64,000 nucleotides of DNA from Cephalothrix simula (Eukaryota; Nemertea; Palaeonemertea; Archinemertea; Cephalotrichidae). The first letter of the stretch is position 1, and each line of letters opens with the position of its first letter. Location: assembly GCA_035591015.1 (NCBI GenBank), contig JAXIUW010022230.1:1-64000 (forward strand). Reading direction: 5' to 3'. The position numbers and the translations under genes were made by a program. The notes under the pieces were generated by a model. It was given only the letters and a program-made list of their open reading frames with translations. It was not told the DNA's origin and made no database searches. Shown piece by piece: positions 25,472-35,107 of this stretch.

Positions 25472-27928
25472 ATGCCTACCTTAAGAATGGATTATCGGGA
25501 GTATCTGGGCAATAAGTTTGAAGAAGCCCCTGATCTTCTGCAAGCAGTTATAGACATCAATCATATCATAACCAGCTCCGAGAGCGTTCAATATACCTTT
25601 GCACGTTTGGTAGAGCTAATCAATAATCGCATAGGAGCAGATGCCTGTGCTCTATACCTTAGGGATAAAAATAAAATTAGACTGCGAGCTGTTTATGGTC
25701 AAAATCAAAAGGCAGTAGGAGGCATTGAATTTGAGCTTGGGCAGGGCTTAGTAGGCAAAGTAGCGACGACTGCCAAGATTATCAATACGACTAACCAGAA
25801 GGTGCCGCATGACTTTGAAGAACTTGATGCAGCATTTACCAAGTATATTAAGAATATTCCCGAGCCAACTCTCAAAGACGCCTCGCCCAAACCCCTTACC
25901 GATGAGGCTCAGAATACGGCTAAAGCGACTGCTACAACAGCAGCAACAACTCAGGCAGATAGCTTGCAGAGCTTTGTAGGCGTTCCATTGCTTGAAAACC
26001 GCCGTTTGCTTGGTGTTCTGACTACTCAGAGACACGCCAAACAAAAGTTTTCTGCCGAGCAACAAAAAATGCTGAGCATCATCGGCTCTAATTTGACCAG
26101 CTTTGTATCAAAAGTGCTGCTTTTAGAAGAATTGCGCCAGCGCACCCGTGTTGAAAGTCAGGCTAGTCAATCAAACCGTTCAATTATTCTTGAAGGATTA
26201 GGCATCGCACCCGGCCTAACTATGGATAATGTGGTGGTCATCAATCCGCAATCTTTTGAAGAGCCAGCCTACGCAACAGAGCTTACTCCTGATGAAGAAG
26301 AAACCCTATTTGAGGAAGCATTAAAACTTTCTCGCCAAGAAATAATCAATTTAATCAATAAGATTAGTCAGCAAATTGGTGAGGCTGATTCAGCCATCTT
26401 CCATTCACATCTGCTGTTCTTAGAAGAAGCCAAATTTGTAGCCGGCGTCAAGCAAATGATTACCAATGGTGCATCGGCGGCGTGGTCGGTTGCTCAGGTA
26501 ATTCGGCGCTATCTGCTAGCCTTTGATAGTGTTCAAGACCATTATCTTAAAGAACGCAGTATTGATATAGAAGACGTTGGCATGCGTCTGCTTAAAAATT
26601 TGGGCATGCGCAAAAAAGAGCGTAACTTGCTGACATCTATAGGTGGTATTTTGGTCATTCCATCGCTGACCCCATCGGATGTGGCCTATCTTAATCCGCA
26701 GCTTATTAAAGGCATTATAACTAGTCGTGGTTCTTATGTTTCGCATGCATCTATATTGGCACGCTCGTTACGGATTCCAGCGGTCAGTATGATAGAAAAT
26801 GTTACGCTGCGCCTAGAGAATAATCAGCGTGTTCTGCTGGATGGCGATCAAGGGCGAGTCTTCATCAATCCCGGGCAAGAATTGATCAATCTCTATCAGT
26901 GGCACTTAAAAAAGCAAACAGAACAAAGCCTTAGACTCAAAAAATTTAGTGAAGCTCCATGCCAAACTAAAGATGGAATCAGCATTATTCTGCGCTCTAA
27001 CATTTCTTTGCCGCAAGACATTGAAGAGCATAATAATCAGCATTCGCCGGGCGTGGGCATGTTTTCTAGTGAAGCGACCTATCTTGTGCGAGGTACGTAT
27101 CCGTCTGTAGAAGAGCTTGAAGAAGACTATTACAAAATGTTTTCAGCTATTAATGGCAATGTTCCGATTTATTTTAAGACTCTTGATCTTATTGGTGAGC
27201 GCGCGCCAGACTATATGCATTTTCCACTAGAAGATAATCCATTGATGGGTATGCGCTCTATTCGTTATCAGCTTAAACGGCCGTCATTGTTGGTCTATCA
27301 GCTATTGGGCTTATTGCGAGCCATTACTGCTAAACCAGAATGGACTAACCGTTTGCGCATAGTCATACCCATGATTACCCGCCTTGATGAGTTATTAAAA
27401 GTTAAAGCCATGCTTCATAATTGCTGCCAGCGGGTTGCTAATGAGCGTGGAATTGATTTGCCACAGATACCATTAGGAATGATTTTTGAGGTGCCATCAA
27501 CCATTGTTGAGTGCAATACATTGGTGCAGCATATTGATTTTGCCTTTGCGGGAACAAGCGATTTAGCGCAATATGTATTGGGAGTTGACCGCAATAATTC
27601 TTATATAAATGACCTTTATGATCCCTTTGAGCCAGCTGTGCTAAAATTAATTCAGCAGTTATTCAAAGCGACCACTCAGCAAGGCATACCGCTGATTGTT
27701 TGTGGAGAGCTAGCCAGTGCGACCGAAGGCTGCTTGATTATGACCGGCATGGGCGTTAGAGAGTTTAGCGTTTTACCACCATTGATGCCCGTTATTAAAG
27801 AACGGATGGCCTCATTCACGATTGCCGAGTTAGAAGACCTTAGCCAACGTGCGCTTGAAGCATCATCACCTAAAGAAATTCGCCACTATTTAACACAATT
27901 ACGTGATCAAACCCTTTCTAATTATTAG
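25472..27928 (+). CDS. ptsP: PEP-protein phosphotransferase of nitrogen PTS (GAF-EI)
   Basis: Transfers phosphate from PEP to the HPr-like NPr in the regulatory nitrogen PTS. It is 818 aa. An N-terminal GAF domain (about 15-215) is interrupted by a low-complexity Ala/Thr/Pro segment near 135-165. The enzyme I body follows: the swivelling domain has His425 in SYVSHASILAR, and the TIM-barrel has the catalytic cysteine of CGELA (744) and IYFKTLDL-like PEP-binding residues. NPr and EIIA are not in the window. Its last 26 bases overlap holA. Confidence 0.9.
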   Translation: MPTLRMDYREYLGNKFEEAPDLLQAVIDINHIITSSESVQYTFARLVELINNRIGADACALYLRDKNKIRLRAVYGQNQKAVGGIEFELGQGLVGKVATTAKIINTTNQKVPHDFEELDAAFTKYIKNIPEPTLKDASPKPLTDEAQNTAKATATTAATTQADSLQSFVGVPLLENRRLLGVLTTQRHAKQKFSAEQQKMLSIIGSNLTSFVSKVLLLEELRQRTRVESQASQSNRSIILEGLGIAPGLTMDNVVVINPQSFEEPAYATELTPDEEETLFEEALKLSRQEIINLINKISQQIGEADSAIFHSHLLFLEEAKFVAGVKQMITNGASAAWSVAQVIRRYLLAFDSVQDHYLKERSIDIEDVGMRLLKNLGMRKKERNLLTSIGGILVIPSLTPSDVAYLNPQLIKGIITSRGSYVSHASILARSLRIPAVSMIENVTLRLENNQRVLLDGDQGRVFINPGQELINLYQWHLKKQTEQSLRLKKFSEAPCQTKDGISIILRSNISLPQDIEEHNNQHSPGVGMFSSEATYLVRGTYPSVEELEEDYYKMFSAINGNVPIYFKTLDLIGERAPDYMHFPLEDNPLMGMRSIRYQLKRPSLLVYQLLGLLRAITAKPEWTNRLRIVIPMITRLDELLKVKAMLHNCCQRVANERGIDLPQIPLGMIFEVPSTIVECNTLVQHIDFAFAGTSDLAQYVLGVDRNNSYINDLYDPFEPAVLKLIQQLFKATTQQGIPLIVCGELASATEGCLIMTGMGVREFSVLPPLMPVIKERMASFTIAELEDLSQRALEASSPKEIRHYLTQLRDQTLSNY

Positions 27929-28919
27929 TGATCAACAGTTTATTGTTGACGAAAAAATAGCGACTAAGCGTAAAAACTTTGCCGAGCATGAGTTTATCGG
28001 CTTTTCCGCCCGTGAATTAGCCTCTGGTGGCGAAGAGTTTCAATATTTAATGAGTGTTTGTGCCAATAATTCGCTGTTTAGCCCACTGCAAGTCGTGGTT
28101 ATAGAGAACGTGCATAATCTATCTTTGGTAAAGCATAAAAGAGTTACTGAGGCAATCTTCAAACTTATTGCTAACCACAATGACCGACTGTGTTTAATAG
28201 CCACTGCAGTAATTGCCACACGCAAGGACTTATCTACCAAATGGATTGAACACATTGCTAAATATGGAATAGTAGAAGATAAAGTTATTGGCAGGGCATC
28301 TATAAGTTGGATGCTAAAGCAGGCGCAACAATTAGACCTAACCCTTAAGCCCGAACAAGCAGACTGGCTGCTTAGAGTAACTGATGGTGATTTGCTAGTT
28401 CTGCGCCAAGAGCTGGAAAAACTAGCCTTGCTGGCTTATCCAGAAGGCAGTTTGGATGACTTGGATCGCTCAAAAGCGATTCCGGCCAGCCAAAACGTGT
28501 ATGAGCTGATTGAGTGCATCGTAAATGGCAATGCAGATTACGCCGTTGTTTTAATTCAGCATTACTTAGAGGTTGCTCAGGGAGCGCATAATCGTTTAGC
28601 GATTATCTTTGGGCGTACATTACGGCAATGGTTGGCGATTCTAGGTGGTCAATCAAGAGCTGATATGAAGGTTGCGCCTTTTATTTACAACAAAATTAAT
28701 CGGCAGGCTCAAAAGTTTAATCATAATCTAATCAAAGAAGCCATTGTTACCGTTGAGCATTTTGATTTATATGTTCGCTCTGCTCAAAGAGTTGTACTTG
28801 ATGAGTTATGGTCAGATTTTGTATTGCGCCTCGCCCAACGGCGGCCGCTGATTGATGATGGTTGGCAGTATAAAACAGTATTAAAAACTAACAAAATTGG
28901 CATTAAAGCCTTTATTTGA
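27903..28919 (+). CDS. holA: DNA polymerase III subunit delta
   Basis: The clamp-loader subunit that opens the beta sliding clamp. The 338-aa protein matches HolA in layout: an N-terminal segment VVIENVHNL, a central WMLKQAQQLDLTLKPEQADWLL region and a C-terminal LWSDFVLRLAQRRPLI. It lacks a usable Walker A motif, as expected for delta. The start is GTG at 27903, inside ptsP, so translation is probably coupled. The usual neighbours leuS and lptE are absent. Confidence 0.85.
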   Translation: MIKPFLIISDQQFIVDEKIATKRKNFAEHEFIGFSARELASGGEEFQYLMSVCANNSLFSPLQVVVIENVHNLSLVKHKRVTEAIFKLIANHNDRLCLIATAVIATRKDLSTKWIEHIAKYGIVEDKVIGRASISWMLKQAQQLDLTLKPEQADWLLRVTDGDLLVLRQELEKLALLAYPEGSLDDLDRSKAIPASQNVYELIECIVNGNADYAVVLIQHYLEVAQGAHNRLAIIFGRTLRQWLAILGGQSRADMKVAPFIYNKINRQAQKFNHNLIKEAIVTVEHFDLYVRSAQRVVLDELWSDFVLRLAQRRPLIDDGWQYKTVLKTNKIGIKAFI

Positions 28920-28960
28920 TATGATAGATGCGCTGTAGTAGTTTTTGCACGAGAATTCTA

Positions 28961-29515
28961 ATGAAGACTTACTGGTTAAATTTTAAGGCGGCTGTAGTCA
29001 TACTAATGGTGCTTACTTGGGCATTGCCGGTGGCCAATGCTCAAACCAATAACTCTGCCGATGAGCTATATTGCGTACGTGAGGCATCTACACCCCTCAG
29101 AATAGCGCCTGACGCAGGGGCGAAACCCATTGAATCAGTTTATGCAAATACATTGCTTGATGTATTAGACATTGAAGGTGGCTGGCTAAAAATTAAATTT
29201 AATAAGGGCATAGAAGGTTGGATTAAGCGTTCGTCAACCACAACCTGTGTACAGCTGGTGCCTTCTGAAGACGGATTAAAGCTGTTGCATGAGGCTTTGA
29301 GCCAGCGCAGTTTGGGAAGCCTAGAGACTGCCCATGACTTACTGATGAACGTTGTTGATGGCTTTCCTGATACCTATGCTAGTTATGAAGCAGCACGTTA
29401 TGCGTCTTTAGGCTTTGCCGTTGTTCCACTAGTAGAACCCATAGATGGCTTTGTGCCAGTTGAATCTTTGGCTAGAGTTCCATCAATCATCGCTCTAATG
29501 GAAGAGCAGTGGTAA
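28961..29515 (+). CDS. Exported SH3-domain protein
   Basis: A 184-aa periplasmic protein. A signal peptide (1-28, ending VANAQ) is followed by a bacterial SH3 domain (about 35-85: YCVREASTPLRIAPD, then GGWLKIKFNKGIEGWIKRSS) and an alpha-helical tail of about 95 residues resembling TPR-like helices. Bacterial SH3 domains often bind peptidoglycan. The ATG at 28961 is chosen over 28928 because it places the signal peptide at the N-terminus. It follows holA by about 40 bp. Confidence 0.75.
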   Translation: MKTYWLNFKAAVVILMVLTWALPVANAQTNNSADELYCVREASTPLRIAPDAGAKPIESVYANTLLDVLDIEGGWLKIKFNKGIEGWIKRSSTTTCVQLVPSEDGLKLLHEALSQRSLGSLETAHDLLMNVVDGFPDTYASYEAARYASLGFAVVPLVEPIDGFVPVESLARVPSIIALMEEQW

Positions 29516-29586
29516 TCAAGCTGTTGGCAAGGCCAGTAAATCCATTAGATGCCTAGCAAGCGTTGATGCTCTATTGTTCTAATGCG

Positions 29587-31023
29587 CTAATCAGCGGCCA
29601 TATTAGTCATTAAATCAATCATTTGACAGTCTTGGCAGCCATTACTAAAGTGTTGGCAATGGTCTTGCTCAATTTGTAGCAGGCCTTGTTCGGTGCTTAA
29701 AGTGCGTTGGGGGAGTATTGAAGCAGTAATGCGAGTTTGCATGTATTTGGTACGGCTATTGAGGTTTTCTGGCGGCAAAACTAAGAATAATTCATAAAGT
29801 AATTCTTCTAGACCACGGTCGCCTATTTTTTCAGCATAGCTTAGGTAAAAGGGGATAATCGCATTAGCGATTAGCACGATTATGCGCTCATGGCCGATAA
29901 GACGGTAGTCTTTAGACTTGAATGAATGGCTATAAGAGATGCTATTATTCCATAACTCATAGCGATTATTTAGAAAAATACTATCTAAGACCGACCAAAA
30001 ACCGTTAGATGATTGCTGATGCTTGTGCAGATTGTGCATCCGATGCAGCGCACTTAACCAGCCCTTGATTAGGCCATCGGACCCTAGAGCATACAGCATG
30101 TAAAAGGTGCCAACTAAGCGCCGTTCAGGCCAGTTTATGGGTCTGATGTTAGAACGTGATGGCTCTGGTGCTCTAAAATCAGCTAAGCCGCTTTCTTGCC
30201 AGCGATGGCGGAAATCAAAGTATTCAATTCTATGTTCATCGGATACAAAGTCATCTTTTTGGGCGTTATTAAGAATTCCCAAGCAGCCGAACCACCGTGA
30301 TAATATCTCACGGCGTGCCGTAAAAATGGGTTGCGCAATGAAGGGCTGAATACTGGCATAACTGACTGTGCGTGCTAAATCACGAAAAACTTCTTTGTAC
30401 TTCTTAATGCCCATGGTTTGCAGCAAGCATTCATAAAGCAGTTGTTGGTCATCTATGGCAACATTAAGCAAATTCTTCTTGGCCTGCATGCGAACTTTTG
30501 CTGCATTGTTAATGAAGCGCAACAGATTACTATGACCACCTAATACAGCCTGTAAGCCACATAATCCCGGTATATTACGCTCAAGAATGCGTGGCGGACA
30601 AAGCAGCATGTTTCTTATTTCAAGGCTCACATGAACAGATAAATTAAAAACCGGCACAGCACTTTGGCCTGAAAATGAAAGCACTACCAGTAAAATAACA
30701 TCATTAGCGGTGGCCATGCTTTCAAAAGTATCGGTGGAGGCATCAGCTATAAAGCCAATGTTACCAACCATAATTTCGCCATCAATCTCAATTTGAGCTT
30801 CACGTAAAAACTGACCATCAACTATCCCCGGATTAATAATGCGCAATTGGCCACCGGTTGTAATCTGCAATTGTGGCGTATTCCAATAACCATTTTGCCA
30901 ACAAGCCAGCATGATATCTGTGGTGTTCGCCTTAAACCGACCACAAAGAGCATCCCAACCCGCACTAGACAAACCATTACGAAGCATCACTAAACTGTAG
31001 TTATATAAATCATCTAAACGCAC
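29587..31023 (-). CDS. DUF2851-like protein
   Basis: This 478-aa protein of unknown biochemical role follows the DUF2851 pattern. It has an N-terminal GYWNTPQLQITTGGQLRIINPG; INWPERRLVG, echoing the family's NfPxRRl segment; NAIIPFYLSY near the C-terminus; and a final cysteine cluster around CQHFSNGCQDC. The canonical histidine-containing block after the first segment is weakly preserved here (GNIGFIADAS). The family is common in Bacteroidota. Function and partners are unknown; it is convergent with the SH3 gene. Confidence 0.6.
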   Translation of the reverse strand: MRLDDLYNYSLVMLRNGLSSAGWDALCGRFKANTTDIMLACWQNGYWNTPQLQITTGGQLRIINPGIVDGQFLREAQIEIDGEIMVGNIGFIADASTDTFESMATANDVILLVVLSFSGQSAVPVFNLSVHVSLEIRNMLLCPPRILERNIPGLCGLQAVLGGHSNLLRFINNAAKVRMQAKKNLLNVAIDDQQLLYECLLQTMGIKKYKEVFRDLARTVSYASIQPFIAQPIFTARREILSRWFGCLGILNNAQKDDFVSDEHRIEYFDFRHRWQESGLADFRAPEPSRSNIRPINWPERRLVGTFYMLYALGSDGLIKGWLSALHRMHNLHKHQQSSNGFWSVLDSIFLNNRYELWNNSISYSHSFKSKDYRLIGHERIIVLIANAIIPFYLSYAEKIGDRGLEELLYELFLVLPPENLNSRTKYMQTRITASILPQRTLSTEQGLLQIEQDHCQHFSNGCQDCQMIDLMTNMAAD

Positions 31024-31583
31024 CTAGTTTAGCATACCGAGGCAATTTTTAATTTTATGATATAACGCCTAACCAAGCCACAAAGCCGGAGGTATTCGTC
31101 AATATTTACTTCTAGAACGCTGTGCTTGTGCTATTCATTACTGGCTTTGCTGGCACTGCTGATGCTCTTCAAGAACATGTTATGGGCATATTTACGGTGA
31201 TGATAATCAGAATGTTGACAGCTTACTATGAGTCTTAAAGTCAATCTTTTGCAATATTTTCTCAGTGTTTTCTCAGTGTTTTCTCAATACCCTTCTTAAA
31301 GACTTTCTCAACGTCTTTCTCAATGCCTTTCTCAATGCCTTTCTTAGAGACTTTATCAACATAAATACTTTTTTTGCCAATGCGTGAGAGCTTAATCGCT
31401 GATATTTAGCATTATCTATTAGGCAAATATTGCTGATTAATCTTATAAAGTCGCCTTATGAGTTATTATCAGTAAAAGTCATGCTAACATGCTCTGATAT
31501 GTTAAAGCCTAGCTATGGCGTGGTATGTTAATGTGTTGGCCTAAAATTATTTAGTAACCACACAAGTTTAAGGCAGAAACCCC
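31024..31583. other. 560-bp gap between DUF2851-like and carbonic anhydrase genes
   Basis: No gene is visible. The centre is taken up by the 12-bp array described separately; flanks show no clear promoter or RNA. Confidence 0.5.
31256..31360. repeat. Nine-unit 11-12-bp degenerate tandem array
   Basis: Three 11-bp units (such as GTTTTCTCAGT) are followed by six 12-bp units in register (ACCCTTCTTAAA, GACTTTCTCAAC, GTCTTTCTCAAT, GCCTTTCTCAAT, GCCTTTCTTAGA, GACTTTATCAAC). Consensus GNCTTTCTCAAT. It shares the GNCTTT core with the arrays at 25289 and 61383. Confidence 0.88.
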
Positions 31584-32150
31584 ATGACAAAAAGTGATAA
31601 ACTAGCTTCAATACTTAAATCTAATCAGCTATATGCAGAAAAATTTGGTTCTAGAGCTCAACTAGAGGCAATTCCCAAACAGAAATTGGCAGTACTGACC
31701 TGCATGGATAGCAGACTAGAGCCACTGCAGTGCTTAGGCTTAAATTTAGGTGATGCGCATATAATTCGTAATGCAGGTGGACGAGCTAGTGATGACGCCA
31801 TCCGTTCTTTGGTTGTGTCACATAAACTAACAGCTACAGAGCATTGGTTGGTCATTCATCATACTGCTTGCGCAATGGAAACCATCAATGATGAGCTTAT
31901 GGGCGAGTTACTGCATAAAAGCCTTAAACCAGCCCAACGTACAGATGTCGGCTGGCAAAACTCAGAGACTAATGCCGGCACTACCGAAGGTAAATATGTG
32001 CATTGGTTGGGTATTAAAGACTCAAAACAGAGCATCATTGATGATGTTCAAAGAATTAAAAACAGCCCTTTAGTCTCTGCCAGTATAAACATTTATGGTC
32101 TTCTATACGACTGTCACAGCGGAAAATTAATTGAGGTTTGTGTGGCTTAG
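31584..32150 (+). CDS. Beta-class carbonic anhydrase
   Basis: Interconverts CO2 and bicarbonate with one zinc per active site. The 188-aa protein has CMDSR (C40, D42, R44), then HTAC (H93, C96), the canonical Cys/His/Cys zinc ligands and Asp-Arg dyad of beta-CAs. Length fits the short prokaryotic subclass. No transporter or carboxysome gene is adjacent; bicarbonate supply for biosynthetic carboxylation is a plausible role. Confidence 0.93.
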   Translation: MTKSDKLASILKSNQLYAEKFGSRAQLEAIPKQKLAVLTCMDSRLEPLQCLGLNLGDAHIIRNAGGRASDDAIRSLVVSHKLTATEHWLVIHHTACAMETINDELMGELLHKSLKPAQRTDVGWQNSETNAGTTEGKYVHWLGIKDSKQSIIDDVQRIKNSPLVSASINIYGLLYDCHSGKLIEVCVA

Positions 32151-32510
32151 TGGCTGAAAGTATACAACTTTGCAGTAACGATTTTGCATTAGCCTCTATA
32201 CGTGCAACATCTATATGCGGGCAGAGATGCCCTAGTTTGGCAAAGATACAACTCGTCTTAACTGTGCTTTGCAATTATAAGGCGATAAGCAACGTTGTTG
32301 AAGCGATTAAGATTAATAATATGTGGTTAGTGGGCAGATTATTTGGCTAGAGATTACCTTGCTAGATTATTTTGCTGAATTACTTAGTTAGACCAAGTGG
32401 CTAGTTAGCCAAATGCTTGTAGTGATGCGTTTATAATAGATGTTCGTGGTCGCCCATAGTCATCTATCTTTTTTTTGATTGAATTGTTGTGAATGAATGC
32501 TTGTGAGTGA
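32151..32510. other. Gap before comM with short repeats
   Basis: No convincing gene. The stretch 32341-32410 has TTGCTAGATT/TTGCTGAATT-like units of about 12-14 bp. Two 14-mers, GAATGAATGCTTGT and GAGTGAATGCTTGT (32491-32518), run over the comM ATG at 32511. Confidence 0.5.
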
Positions 32511-34040
32511 ATGCTTGTAAAACTCTGTACGGCAGCGGTAACCGGTATCAATTCTAATCCAATTGATGTTGAAGTTAGTTTAACTAAGGGCTTGGCATCA
32601 TTCATCGTGGTCGGTTTGGCCGATAACACAATCAAAGAGAGTCGTGAGCGAGTAACAGCGGCTATTAATAATAGTGGTTATGCTTTCCCGCTGCGCAAGA
32701 TAGTCATCAATTTAGCACCGGCTGAAATCAGAAAGAGCGGTGCTGGCTTTGATTTGCCAATGGCAATAGGCATTCTGCAAGCCAGCGAGGTTATTGCTGG
32801 CAATGCTACTCAGGACTATATGGTTTTTGGCGAGCTGTCTATGGATGGCAGTCTGCGCCATACAAACTGCGTGCTATCGGTGGCTATTTTGGCTCGGCAA
32901 ATGGGTCTAAAAGGCTTAATCGTGCCGCTAGCTAATGCAGCAGAGGCAGCTATGGTTGAAGACTTAACCATTCATCCTGCGCAAAGCCTAGCTGAGGTGG
33001 TAGATTTTTTATGTGGACGCAAGGTTCTTCATCAGCCATCGGCAGACAAGTGGCGGTCATATAACGCATCAGGCCTAACGATTGATGATGTTCGTGGCCA
33101 AGAGCAGGCTAAGCGTGCTTTGGCTATTGCTGCCAGCGGCTTTCATCATATGTTGATGATTGGCCCGCCCGGTACGGGTAAGTCTATGCTTGCCAAGCGC
33201 ATACCAAGTTTAATGCCGCCTTTGCGCTATGAAGAAGCCCTAGAGACCTCGCAAGTATATAGTAGCAGTGGACTGCTTACCAATGACCAGCCACTTATAG
33301 CCGAACGTCCCTTTAGAGCACCGCATCATAGTACTAGTCGGGGCGGTTTGATTGGTGGAGGGAGTATTCCTAATCCGGGTGAAATATCCTTTGCTAATCA
33401 CGGAGTTTTGTTTCTTGACGAGTTACCAGAGTTTCCACGAGCTATCCTTGATACCCTGCGTCAACCGCTAGAAGAATATCGCATATCTATTGCTAGAGCC
33501 TCGGCTCGGATAACGTATCCCTGTCGGTTTCTGATGATTTGCGCGATGAATCCTTGCCCCTGTGGCTATTTTGGTGCAGGCAGTAACCGTTGCCGTTGCA
33601 GTCAGCGTGATATTATTCGTTATCGCCGTAGAATATCTGGTCCCTTTATTGATCGCATTGATATTCAGATTGATGTTCCGGCCGTTCCACCAGATAAACT
33701 GCTTGAAACTCAGTCAGAATCACTCTCGGAGACGCTCAATAAGCGTGTACAAGATGCAGTGGCAATGCAGCAAGAGCGTTTCGCAAAGAGTGAACATAAG
33801 TTTAACGGCCTAATGGATGTAGCTGATATTCAAGAAAAAATACAGCTTTCTGAAAACTGCAACGCCTTGCTCAAGAATGCGATTGATAAACTGCTATTGA
33901 GTGCTAGAGCGTATCATCGTATCCTAAGGATTGCCCGAACCATCGCTGATATGGAGAGCAGTGCTGAAATTGAAACGGCACATATTGCCGAGGCTATTCA
34001 ATATCGAAAGCTAGACCGCTATTCTTACGAAACAATTTAG
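32511..34040 (+). CDS. comM: YifB/ComM-family Mg-chelatase-like AAA+ ATPase
   Basis: ComM homologues are hexameric helicases that promote branch migration when transformed DNA is integrated. The 509-aa protein has an N-terminal Lon-like fold (residues 1-170, including GLADNTIKESRERVTAAI), an AAA+ core with Walker A GPPGTGKS at 218-225 and Walker B LFLDELPEF, and the zinc-binding CAMNPCPCGYFG segment. The ATG lies within a 14-bp duplicated sequence. Competence genes are not adjacent, so the family role is assigned by homology only. Confidence 0.9.
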   Translation: MLVKLCTAAVTGINSNPIDVEVSLTKGLASFIVVGLADNTIKESRERVTAAINNSGYAFPLRKIVINLAPAEIRKSGAGFDLPMAIGILQASEVIAGNATQDYMVFGELSMDGSLRHTNCVLSVAILARQMGLKGLIVPLANAAEAAMVEDLTIHPAQSLAEVVDFLCGRKVLHQPSADKWRSYNASGLTIDDVRGQEQAKRALAIAASGFHHMLMIGPPGTGKSMLAKRIPSLMPPLRYEEALETSQVYSSSGLLTNDQPLIAERPFRAPHHSTSRGGLIGGGSIPNPGEISFANHGVLFLDELPEFPRAILDTLRQPLEEYRISIARASARITYPCRFLMICAMNPCPCGYFGAGSNRCRCSQRDIIRYRRRISGPFIDRIDIQIDVPAVPPDKLLETQSESLSETLNKRVQDAVAMQQERFAKSEHKFNGLMDVADIQEKIQLSENCNALLKNAIDKLLLSARAYHRILRIARTIADMESSAEIETAHIAEAIQYRKLDRYSYETI

Positions 34041-34067
34041 GACGTTAGACACTATTAATAAAGTTTT

Positions 34068-34778
34068 ATGCGCAAAATAATTTTTTTACAGGTAGTTTTT
34101 GCTATATTTTTAGGCATTCTAGTCTATGCTTTTATAGCGTTGGACGGTATTATTTGGCTGGCGAAGATCAATAATTGGTTGGCGCAAAATCTAATTGAGA
34201 ACTTGGGTTATTGGGGTGTCTTTATTTTAATGAGCATCGAGTCATCATTTGTGCCCTTCCCATCAGAAATTGTTATGCCTCCAGCGGGTAGTTTAGCAAG
34301 AACTAACCCTGATTGGACGTTAGAAGGAGTTATTTTGGCTGGTACATTGGGGTCTTTGGCTGGAGCCTTTATTAACTACTATTTGGCATACTTGCTAGGT
34401 CGTAATAAGCTGTTGATGCTGGTTAAACGGTTTGGCAAGTATTTTTTTATTACAGAGGCCACGTATTTGAAGGGTGAAGATTACTTTAAGCGACACGGAG
34501 TAATAATAGTTTTTTTAGCCCGATTATTACCTAGTATTAGGCAGGTAATTTCGTTGCCAGCGGGTTTAGTGCGCATGAATTTGCTTGTTTTTTCATTGGT
34601 AACCAGCCTAGGAGCTGGTATTTGGTGTGCAATCTTAGCTTTTGTTGGGTACACCATTGAGGGCAGTAACATCAATGATATTTTGAAAGAGTATACTGTT
34701 TATATAATTATTACAGTTGTTTCGCTGGGCGTGATTTATGCCTCAGCAATTATTTATCGGCGTAGGCGTAATGGATGA
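34068..34778 (+). CDS. DedA-family membrane protein
   Basis: A 236-aa inner-membrane protein of the DedA/SNARE-associated family, implicated in lipid carrier (undecaprenyl phosphate or phospholipid) translocation. Family hallmarks are ESSFVPFPSEIVMPPAG, the glycine-rich GTLGSLAGAFINYYLAYLLGR, and FLARLLPSIRQVISLPAG with its conserved arginines. Its stop overlaps the acylphosphatase ATG by 8 bp. Confidence 0.9.
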   Translation: MRKIIFLQVVFAIFLGILVYAFIALDGIIWLAKINNWLAQNLIENLGYWGVFILMSIESSFVPFPSEIVMPPAGSLARTNPDWTLEGVILAGTLGSLAGAFINYYLAYLLGRNKLLMLVKRFGKYFFITEATYLKGEDYFKRHGVIIVFLARLLPSIRQVISLPAGLVRMNLLVFSLVTSLGAGIWCAILAFVGYTIEGSNINDILKEYTVYIIITVVSLGVIYASAIIYRRRRNG

Positions 34779-35064
34779 CGATAAACAATCTACCGATACT
34801 TATAAAATATTTATAAGTGGCCGTGTGCAGGGCATCGGCTATCGTAAGTTTGTGAAAGATTTAGCTAATCAGCTGGGTTATGATGGATATGTTAAAAACA
34901 TCTCTGATAACAGTGTGCAAGTTATGATTGCCATTGATGCTCAATCATTAGATGATTTTATAAGTAATCTCAAAACCGGCAATACTCTAGCGGATGTAAA
35001 GAATATATCAATTAATAAGGTGCCACGGAAGTTGTATTTTTCTGGCTTTCATATACAATTATAG
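34771..35064 (+). CDS. acyP: Acylphosphatase
   Basis: Hydrolyses acyl phosphates such as carbamoyl or acetyl phosphate. It is 97 aa with the ferredoxin-like fold and catalytic pair visible: Arg in GRVQGIGYR (R25) and Asn in VKNISDNSV (N43). The ATG at 34771 is preferred because it couples to the dedA stop; an in-frame upstream start at 34738 would lie deep inside dedA. Confidence 0.93.
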   Translation: MDDDKQSTDTYKIFISGRVQGIGYRKFVKDLANQLGYDGYVKNISDNSVQVMIAIDAQSLDDFISNLKTGNTLADVKNISINKVPRKLYFSGFHIQL

Positions 35065-35107
35065 CTTGTAACAGTTTGTGTTTTTAGTCTTACATAATGA
35101 GACGCAT

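Noticed and set aside
32138-32350. 70-aa plus-strand ORF after the carbonic anhydrase gene
   Set aside because: It starts inside the anhydrase gene, has no ribosome site and no family resemblance.
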